This document shows positions 23,401 through 34,026 of a stretch of DNA of 64,000 nt, one piece after another; the first letter of the stretch is position 1, and every line of letters starts with the position of its first letter. Source of the stretch: Anthopleura xanthogrammica. Lineage: Eukaryota; Cnidaria; Anthozoa; Actiniaria; Actiniidae. The position numbers and the translations under genes were made by a program. The stretch covers positions 3,518,835-3,582,834 of the forward strand of contig OZ025211.1 of the NCBI GenBank assembly GCA_964019055.1. Reading direction: 5' to 3'. A model generated the notes under the pieces. That model did not search any database, was not told the DNA's origin, and saw only the letters and a program-made list of their open reading frames with translations.

Positions 23401-26400
23401 TTTTATAGAAAATTAGAAAACAATCCTGCATTCTGTTGGTTTTACAAAAAGAAATAAGCGAAATTCTAGCTGACATCAATTGAAACAAAGTTAAGCATTA
23501 TTTTTGAAAACGGTGAAAAGGCCAGCTTAACAACTCACGTTGAAAATTTAAAATCTAAATATTTTTCCACTCGCTTAACTTGCGGTTAATATCGGTAGGT
23601 TAACGGTATGCAGTGGTTTTCAGGCAGATATCCCGTTAATAATAATTATTCTAAAATCATTTATTTTCAATAGCCCTGCTCCTCAAACTACATGGTATAG
23701 AGTACAGGATGGAAAAACCAAAGAAATTATCAATGGGAGAGATGGATTTCTTATCCCAACAGCCAATTATGGAAGGGTTCTGCATATCCCACAGGTCTCT
23801 AAGGAGCTGCATGAGCCTGGAAACTACAAATGTGAGGTTTCAAATGGTCAAGGAAAATCATTGGTCTCAAAACTTATCAAGATCACTGTTTATGGTAAGT
23901 CAACATTTATTTCATTACTGCAGATGAGATATTTAAGTTATAATGTGGATAATTCTTGCCTGCTTACTTCAAAATCACCAAAAATAAAAGCTGATGTCTA
24001 TACTCTACTAAAACTGTAATTACCGTAGACACTACCCTGGGGTTCCAGAGGGTTTTCTTCGCTGCTCTCTTGAGAAACGCAGAAAAAAACTCTGGAACCC
24101 AGGGTAAGTAGACAAATGTTAATCGACATTTGGCCAACTGTTTGCATGCTGATCTTTGCGGCTTGAAAGTTGCCGGATTGGTCCTCGGCTTGTTATAAGG
24201 TACAGTACATAAATATCCAATTCAATCATGTAAGCAATCTAGGAGTAAATGTAAAAAACATCAAAAAGGGAAAGAAATATTTGGTTATTGGTTCCTATAA
24301 TAAGCTTCCTTAGTGCTCTTCAGATCATTTGCATTGTTATCACACGATCAAACAGTTGCAATTGCTTCTTATCTGCTAGATATATAACCTACTATGCATC
24401 AAACCATACACTCTGGACTGTTCTATAAATTTTGTTCTCAATTTTAATTGTCTTATTTGTTTTTCCTCTATAAGTTCCCCCTGTGTGGACTGTGAAACCT
24501 CTTCCAGTGAAAACAGTTGCTGTTCTTGGCGATGATGAGTTAGTCTGTGAAGCCTTAGGTACTCCTCCACCAAAGTACAAGTGGTATCACAATGGCATAG
24601 AATTCACATCCGACACAGAATTGTAAGTCGTAAAATAAAAACCTTGTACCAGCATTGTAATGTACTTGCCTCAGAATCATGATTTGATAGGCGGAGTCGG
24701 CAAACTACCAAATGAAACATCCCCTTAATACATCTTTGTTTTATTCCTTATCCCACCTAGGGCTCCAAACATCATAGTTGATGGGAATAAGCTGTTGATC
24801 AAGAAAATAGAGATGAAAAATGAAGGTGTATTCCAATGTGCTGTTGAAAACGACTGGGGAATGATTGTAACTTCAACTTGGCTCAGAGTGAAAGGTTAAT
24901 AGTCTTGAAATTATATTTCTTAAAATCTCGTTTATAGCTTCTATAACTGTGATATCAATAGTGTTTTTGATTTTAAAAGACCTTCAGTAATTCCTGTGAA
25001 AACTATGTAACTAATAAAAAACTTATTACAGTATTTAATAAACATAACTAATAAAAATAACTAAAACATAATATAAGGGCCAGATTCGAATAAAGACAAT
25101 GTTCTTTATCTGTTTAATAACCCTAATAAAGATTAATTGATTGATTGATTGAACTGTGAACAGTAATGAAAGGGGCTCTTCTGCAAGGTTTGCTCCACAC
25201 TCACTACCACACTACTCACTTAGGCTTTATATAATACACAAATACACAACACACTTACATACGAAGAGAGGAAGTAATAGTGAACTAACCCGGGGAAAAC
25301 CCTTGTTGCAAGGGAGAGAACAATTTAACTTATCAAACCTGCAACCCATGCAGGCATGAAGTGGTTAAATCTTCAAGTTGATGTATTACAAAGTAGTTAT
25401 CTTTTTTAAATATCTTTTTCCCTTCAGAAGATATTGTACTTTAAAAAATTGTGGCCTCAACACATGACTAGCATCAGATTACAAAAAGCTACTGTGTATC
25501 TCTGCCCAATTTCAATCAAAATTAACCAAATTAGCAGCATATATTACAGTATACTTTAGATCTGAAGCATGTTGAGGCCTGGGAAAGGCAACTTATATTA
25601 ATTATCAGCATAAAATGGTATTTTTAACATTTCAAGAGGTTATTCAAAATTTGGATCTTGTAACTTGGGGACATGTTAGACTTTAACAAGATTGCAAAAT
25701 TTTTGCTTTCAAAATGGCATACCCTTGGTCACGTGACCAACTATATGGTGCAGAAATTCTCGAACATTCAACACAAAATGGACCATATAGAGAAACTAGC
25801 CAGGGTGATAAAGAATATGTCATTAGATGACTTTTGTAAATGTGTTGCAAATCCTCATCAATTATTCAGGAGGTAATTAGCCAACCAACTGCCCCGATTT
25901 TTATCCCGTGACAATACTTGAAACCACGTAAAGTACTCCCAAACCAACTGGAAATCTGTTCTATTGTAATTCTAGACCAATTGCAACACTGTTCCAGTGT
26001 CCTTGGACTTGAACAAATTTCAAATCCAAGGACACTGGAACAGAGTTGCAATTGGTCTAGAAATACAATAGAACAGATTCCTCGTAAATAATTGATGAGG
26101 ATTTGAAGTCATCCGGCTACGCCTCGGACTGGAACTAATTGCGCGGACTTTGAAAACCCGTTAATTCCTCATTGTCGGACTTTAAACATTACTTCAAACT
26201 GGGTTTTGTATGGTTGGCCATCTTTGATTGTTAAGGAGATATTCAACAAAATAGGTCACTTGACCAAACCTGGTGTTTACAAATTTGCATATTTCTCCTC
26301 ACTGTTTATATAAGGTCATCCATACAAAGTCCAGGATTGTTTGCCTAGATGTCCTTAATAGCTTAACACCAAACAGAAACTTAAAATAATTCTCATCTGC

Positions 26401-28295
26401 CCATTTTTAAATTTCTGTTTTACAATATCCGACCATACACCTATAAAAATGTTAAGGAACCTAAATGCCACTATGAGTCCAAAATATACTTTTGTATTAT
26501 GAAATATTAGCAGAAATATTGCAATTAAAATTTTTTTTTTTGTTTTTTTTTTGGCAAAAGCCTAATGACCCAGGCCTTAATGCACTTGAGCTGTTCAGAA
26601 TTAACTATAGCAACAGCCTTAGTTCAGGGACCGCGGAGCACCCTAAAAGGTGGGAGGGCTATATAAGAGACTAGTGTGGGAAAAAGGGGGGGGGGCTGAG
26701 ATTGGAAAACGTAAGAGACTAGTATGGAAAAAGGAAAAAAGGTCACCCCTACCTAAAATTCTAGTTTTTGTCATTTCTACCTTTGAGAGAGGTTTGGTAA
26801 AAATAGATGTTATGGTCATACTGTAGGCAAAAATTTAATCAAATATTTTCTGCTGAAAAATAACAAAGCAATACTCCAGTTTCACATTCGGTGGAAACCG
26901 CTGTTTTTGAAGAACACAGACTCATTTGCACAGACTTAGCCTCGTTTATAAGTCATCTATTCAAATACACCATTAAACGTCCGTGGGATTGGTATTATTC
27001 GACTTGCACATTCTTTACCAGCGATTCACTCTGGCTCTTCGTTGACTAGGTCAACAACAGAGAAATAAACTGTACTGTACTGTACTGTACATTACAGTTG
27101 GCTGTTGCTAATGATTTGGAAAAGTCAACCGTAATGTAAAGAATGTGTAAGTTGAACAATACCAATGTTTTGAAATCCCACGGACTTTTAATGATGTATT
27201 TGAATAGATGACTTATAAACGAGGCTAAGCCTGTGCAAATGAGTGTCTTCTATAATCTTGATTTTTCTGATTTTTCTCGTGCAATATGATTGGTCTAGAA
27301 TTTTTTAATCAGTGCCATGACCATGCTATGCTTGTGCTGTTTTTGTTGTGACAGCATTCATACCATGAGCTTTTCACAGTCCTATGAGATCTGCTCTACC
27401 ATTCTTACTGTGCTTGTAATTCTTCAGTAGACTAAGAAAATGTACTACAATACTGTAAAACTTCTCAAAATACAGTATAAATAGGACCTTAATTTTCAAA
27501 ATCACGTATTGAAAATTCACTTTGCTCTTTTCTTTCAGCACGGCCTCCCAAAATCAAGAAATTTGGTCCTTTCTACATTTTCAGGGAAACAAAGGCAGTA
27601 TTGCAGTGTGATTCAAATGCGGCACCCGTTGCTACAAATCATTGGTACAAGAATGATCAACTCCTTACCATTGGTGGACGGTATTCTCTAGGTGCTAAAA
27701 ATTCACTCATAATCACTGATGTTGTCACTGCTGATGGAGGGAAATACACTTGTAAGGTAGCAAATGATCTTGGTATAAATGAGGCTTCCAATACTGCAAC
27801 CGTTTATGGTGAGTTTTGTACCTAGGATATTAGTAACATGCATTCCCTTCACATTTATTGTTGTTGTTTTTTTCTTTTCTATTTCCAAATAGATAAATAG
27901 CATTCTAATTAAATTTAAATGTAAAGTACCTGTCAGTGACTCACTGAGTTAAAAACAGGGTTCCCATGGTCAGGGGAAGTCAGTGAATTCTAAATCTTTT
28001 TCAAGGTCAGGGAATTTTGATTATGGTCAGTGAACTTTTGCAATTTAAACAAAAGTCAGTGAAAAGTCAGGGAATTTGTATCAAACTAAAAGCAAAATCT
28101 TTTTAAATTGGGAATTCTTAGTTGAGCTTCCCTTTTTTAACTACCATTTAGATATGATTTTTCTTAAAATAAGGGCACTTCGTAATCAATGAAAAATTTT
28201 TTTTGGTCAGGGAAAAGTCAGGGAATTTTATTTTTACCATGACTGTGAAATTTCTCGCGCGCTGATTGGTCGAGAGCCGTGGTAAATAAGAGAAC

Positions 28296-28329
<34 letters not shown>

Positions 28330-31300
28330 TAATATTAATAATAATAATGGTTTAATGGTTATTCCACTAGGTGGCTCTTACATGACCATAACTACTCTAA
28401 TAATCTGAACTGATTATAATACAAAAATATACATATATACATACTAAAAGACAAACTTATGAAAAAGCCAACCCCCCCCCCCCCCCCCCCCCCCACAAAG
28501 AAAAAATATATAATAATAATAGCTGAATAACTCTTAAATAGTTCTAGTAATAGCATACCCTCTCCCCTCCCTCCGAAATAATAATAATAATGAAGTCAAA
28601 TAAAAGAACACACCGATAGAATGGATGAATCGCTCGCGCACTGAGCCGGTGCACGCTCAAACGGTTTTTTTCTATTAAACTTTTTCTTCATTTTTGGATC
28701 TTTTATTTGACTTTGTTATGGTAAAAAAAACGGCTACGCCTCGTGAGTACATAACATTTTGATCAACTTTTGACGTCATATCGTGGTAAATAAGAGGACA
28801 TACCACGCTAAACCTTCAGAAATCTATTAATTTTCCAGATGAATGGGAACACTGAAAAACTAACATTGGCTCGAAGGAAAAAAAAAACAGTTAAAATATT
28901 CACAGTATTCTTAATGGGAAATTCAGAACATTTTCCCATGGTGGTAAAAAAAACATTTGGTAATGTAAAAGTGGAACTCTTACCATTAATTGTTTCTAGA
29001 TTGTTTCCATGATGGGAGATGTTAAAAGGAATATCCACTTTTGTTTTCCTGTGTATACTGTCAGTGTAATCTTTCCTAAAGATGTCATAGGAGATAAGCT
29101 ATGTCTTCAATTATAAATAATTCGTTTGAACTGTATTCTGTATTCCTAATACTAAATTCTAACATACTTGACTTTAAACAGACAGAACAGAGATTTTTAG
29201 ACCACCCAAGAAAAACTTGTTCATTGCACTCAAGAAAGCCTTGGATTTGCACTGTGAAGCAAGGACTGATCAAAGACTTGCGCAGTTCTTGACATACAAG
29301 TGGCTCAAAGATGGCAGGAAAATTGAATACGATTCTCGAGTACGCTGGATAGAAAACCAGAACATTCTGAAGATTGAAGATGCTAATGTTGATGATGGAG
29401 CCATGTACACTTGCATTGCATTCACCGATGCTCCCCAGAAATCCGAGGATAGAGCAACAGCCATTGCTGATGTAAAAGGTACTGACTAACATATTTAGGC
29501 CTTTTTAATGTTATTTTTAGACCTTGCTATCTTCTGGGTGTCTGTGTGTGTTTTGGCTTTGGTAAACAAAAAATCACAAAGGTGGTACAAAATCTCTAAC
29601 ATGTTTGGAAGTTTGATGGATCGAAACCACTCGTCTTTCAACAATGCGTCCCAGGTTTGAGTCTCACCAGACTTTGTGTAATGTGAGTAAAGTTTCTTGT
29701 TGGTTCTCTCCTGTGCTTTGAGGGTTTTTCTCTGGGTTCTCTGCCTTTCCTTTCTCCTCAAAAATCAAGTTCTGAATACCAGTTGAAATTTCAGTGGATG
29801 AAGAGCCACTCTGTGGAAATGCCACTGCTAAATCCTATTTATTTATTTATTTGTTTGTTTGTTTGTTTATCATGTCAATACATTCAATATTAAACCTTGT
29901 TTATTTCAGGTGTTCCATTCCCACCATCAGACCTCAAGATAACGGATTGTCGCAACCGAACTTCCACTATCACCTGGAAAAAGGGAAAAGAAAACGATGC
30001 GCCCATCACCCACTTTGTCGTTGAACAAGAATCCAGCTACTTTCCAGAGGAATGGCATATCATTGCAAATATCACTGACCCCACAAAAACATCTTATACT
30101 TTGCAACTGACAGCTTGGGCAAGCTTGACTTTTAGAATGCGAGCTATCAATAAGATTGGGCCCAGTCGAGCAAGCATGCCAACACCAAAAGGACAGTGCA
30201 TTACCAGCATGTACAGTAAGTTGGAATGATGTATTGTTGCTTATGGTGTTTTGTTGAAAATATATTCCATGCCAGTTGTTTAGAGTACTGTGAAAAGTTT
30301 ACTTAATAAATGGGTAAAAAACTGTGGATTCATTCCAACAGGACCAACTATGTATCCAGAAAATTTCAGAGGAGTGCCAGGAAAAGCTAACGAGCTTGAT
30401 ATTGCTTGGACGGTAAGAGTTTTTTTCTTAATTCAATAGTATTTTTGTATAACTGGATGCACATTTGTATTAAATACCATATCCACTATTCTTGGTTTAC
30501 TTTATTGCTGAGCTTTTTGCCATATGCCATCTTTTCGTATTTTATCCCTTCACAAATGTTTTGTGCTCCATTCTTGACCCTTCTTTCTGGGAAAATGGCA
30601 ACTTTTCACTTAAAATTGGGTAGCAATGAGCGGCCTCAACACACCACTATGGTTCCAAAAGTTCGGGTCACAGGTAACACCATATGTGAATGGAGTTTGT
30701 TTGATGTGTTGTTCTCTCCTATGCTACATTGGTTTTTTCCAGGTTCCTCAGTGTCCTCCCTCCGTAAAATTCAACATGTGAGTTGAGTGTTGTGTTCATA
30801 ACTATTATCAAATGTAGTGGTAGTGTGTGTGAGTGAAAAATATCTCCAACTAGTACAAAAGCACTAGAAGAACTAGATACTTGAATAAAGAGATGAGGTC
30901 ATCGTCATCATTGTCACCATCATCATCATCGTCGTCGTCATCATCGTCATCATTGTCATCGTCGTCATCATCATCATCGTCATCATTATTAATTCCTAAT
31001 ATGGATTACTGTTAAATCTCTATCTTATAGCCTATGACAAAGCTTCAAGCCAATGCCCCAGGATTAAATTACATCCTCAAGTACAATAAGATCCTAGATA
31101 ATGGCAGTAGAAAAAAATACAGAGTGCTAATCAGGAACCCAACTGATGCTAAATTCTCAATCCCAAATGCTGGTTACTACCAACTATGGGAGTTCCAGAT
31201 TACAGCAAAGAATAATGTTGGTGAAGGACCATCTAGCGATATTGTGAAATCATTCTCAGGTCAAGATGCACCAACATCCAAGCCAGAAAATGTGAAGATG

Positions 31301-33967
31301 GGCAAAATATCTGCTCGTTCTATTGAGTTTTTATGGCATCGTGTTTTGGTGGTAAGGGGAAGTGTCGATGGATACAATGTAAGTCATTTTTCAGTTTATA
31401 ATATTCAGGGTGCAATGGGGATCGAGGAGGGGGGGCGGTGGGACCCTCTGTCTGTTGTTGAATAAAAAATATTTTCCATACTTTTTATTGTGAAAGTGCT
31501 GTGCGCCTCGAATTTTTGTGTGCCCCCCCCCCCCCCCCCCCTCTTGAGCCTGATTTCTTTGCCCCTTTCCCCCCGTCAAATCCGATAATCTAGTCATCTG
31601 TAAATCACTTGTTTGTATTTGGTATAAGACCTGTCAAAACAGCAAAATTAACCTATCAGCGATAAGCTCGACTATGCATTCCAACCAGCCACGACTCCGC
31701 CCACGAAAGTAAAGGAAGGTGTTTATCAGTTCTTTTCTTTTTCTTTTTTCTCCATTTATTTTTTAGATCTATCATTGGGGTCAAAGCAAGCTAGTAAAAG
31801 ATCACCGTCGAAGAAGAGAGATCCCAGTAGGAGCTAAAGTCTTCAAGGCCATGTCAACCACTCAAGATGTTCAGAAACAAAAAGTCACTGGGCTTGAACC
31901 CTACACGAGCTACACCTTGGCAATTAAGGCCTTTAATAGTGGAGGAGAGGGACCACCGAGTGCTGAAGTCAAGTTTGATACTCTGCAAGATGGTGAGTAT
32001 ATAGGGCACTTTAGAAACGAGCAAGGGAATGGGGCGAGTTTTCAATTTTCAATCTAATTAGTAAAAAAGTCTGTAAGTCTGGCAAATTTGAACATGATTG
32101 AATGAAAAGTACCAGAATTATTGGCTTTCAAAAGTGCATGTCAAATGTTAGTGAAAATATCTAAATATTTTCTTTTTAAAGAAGTTTTGCTAAAATTTTG
32201 AGAACAGAATAAACGAATCAATTCTATAAATAAAACAAAAGTTAGTACGATCGTAAGGCAATTCAACAACGTCCGAACTTTTTGGTGACCGTAACACGAT
32301 TCACCACGTGAAAGCCTATCGTCGAAACGGTGGGTTGGCTGTTCATAAAATACACAATTTATGACAGTACAGCCATTTTATTCTTGCAGGTCTTTTCTCA
32401 GTGGCAAATCATTTTTATTTCATTGTTACATATACGTTGTACCATTGATAGATAACACTTTTGCAAAAATGGGGAGAACAAAGCTAATGAATGTTTATAT
32501 TTTGATATATCGTAGTACCTGGTCCAGTGTCTGACTTCAAGGCTCAAGCTTTCTCCAGCTACATCTTTGCAAACTGGAGTGAACCTGCCAAAAAGAATGG
32601 AATTCTTTTAGGATATTCCATTGGTGCAGTAAAACATGAAGATAAGGAGCCCATTAAACCTGTCAGCCAAGTGCAGTTTGTTGATGTGTCCATAGACAAA
32701 TTTGAACATCTTTTTAAAGATATGGAGCCTGAGACTCGCTTTGTTATATATCTCCAAGCCAAGACTGTTATTGGTCCTGGACCAGTGATGAAAGCCGATG
32801 TTAAGACTATTGCACCAGCTAGTAAGTATATTTTGATCTTGAAATTGGGGAAGATGGGTGTTGTGAACCAATGTGCTGCCTCTACAATACAATACAATAC
32901 AATACAATACAATACAATACAATACAATACAATACAATACAATACAATACAATACAATACAATACAATACAATACAATACAATACAATACAATACAATAC
33001 AATACAATACAATACAATACAATACAATACAATACAATACAATACAATACAATACAATACAATACAATACAATACAATACAATACAATACAATACAATAC
33101 AATACAATACAATACAATACAATACAATACAATACAATACAATACAATACAATACAATACAATACAATACAATACAATACAATACAATACAATACAATAC
33201 AATACAATACAATACAATACAATACAATACAATACAATACAATACAATACAATACAATACAATACAATACAATACAATACAATACAATACAATACAATAC
33301 AATACAATACAATACAATACAATACAATACAATACAATACAATACAATACAATACAATACAATACAATACAATACAATACAATACAATACAATACAATAC
33401 AATACAATACAATACAATACAATACAATACAATACAATACAATACAATACAATACAATACAATACAATACAATACAATACAATACAATACAATACAATAC
33501 AATACAATACAATACAATACAATACAATACAATACAATACAATACAATACAATACAATACAATACAATACAATACAATACAATACAATACAATACAATAC
33601 AATACAATACAATGCAATGCAATGCAATGCAATGCAATGCAATATTTATTTATACCAAAAAAGCTTTAAAAAAAATAGTAATAATTATATATCTATAATT
33701 ACAAAATTATGGTATTGGTTACCTAGAATAATTAATAAAGAGCTAATCTAGCTAGGTAACACGAATAAATGAAGTTACAAATTTTAGGGTGGAAAATGAC
33801 AATACTTGTGACCTAAAATAATAATAATAATAATAATAATTTTATTTCACAATAATAATGAAAATAGTAAAAAAGACACGAAAATATTAACAGTGATTTT
33901 GAAGAATAATAAAGATACTAATGATTTATAGAATCTAAAAAAAGAATTGATACTAAAAATAATAATA

Positions 33968-34026
<59 letters not shown>

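Larger units (their letters stand above)
11898..25390 (+). repeat. Three tandem copies of a 4.5-kb gene segment (Ig1-Ig4 exons and introns)
   Basis: Copy 1 spans about 11898-16371, copy 2 16372-20876, copy 3 from 20877 (its homology to the others fades by about 25390). Exon starts are offset by exactly 4474 bp (copy 1 to 2) and 4505 bp (2 to 3); the extra 31 bp lies near 20720-20760. Introns are nearly identical, so the event is recent. Junctions read TGACTGTACTCTGTATAGAG where copy 1 has TAGCTACTCTGTATAGAG. Copies 1 and 2 share the same 3' flank, and copy 3 keeps the original intron 6 flank. Confidence 0.92.
24895..27538. other. Gene B intron 19: repeat-rich
   Basis: Contains a GATT-rich LINE/SINE-like tail (25125-25155), a block shared with gene C (25390-25760 with 51240-51590), a B-only insertion of about 630 bp (25776-26408) that includes a hairpin element, and a MITE (26911-27250). 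No exon-like sequence with Ig features was found. Confidence 0.5.

Noticed and set aside
11898..25390. Triplication as a pure assembly artefact
   Set aside because: Copies differ by clustered residues in Ig1, by a 31-bp length change and by copy-3-specific changes, and have real junction sequences; still, long reads are needed to be certain.
30406..30786. 126-residue frame in gene B intron 23, also in C at 55147
   Set aside because: It begins at the exon 23 donor and runs through intron; conservation reflects recent duplication, not coding, and the lengths differ between copies.
32527..33751. Very long open frames on both strands (IQYNT and LYCIV repeats)
   Set aside because: They are the AATAC/GTATT microsatellite translated; the only real coding part is the FN3-4 exon at its left end.
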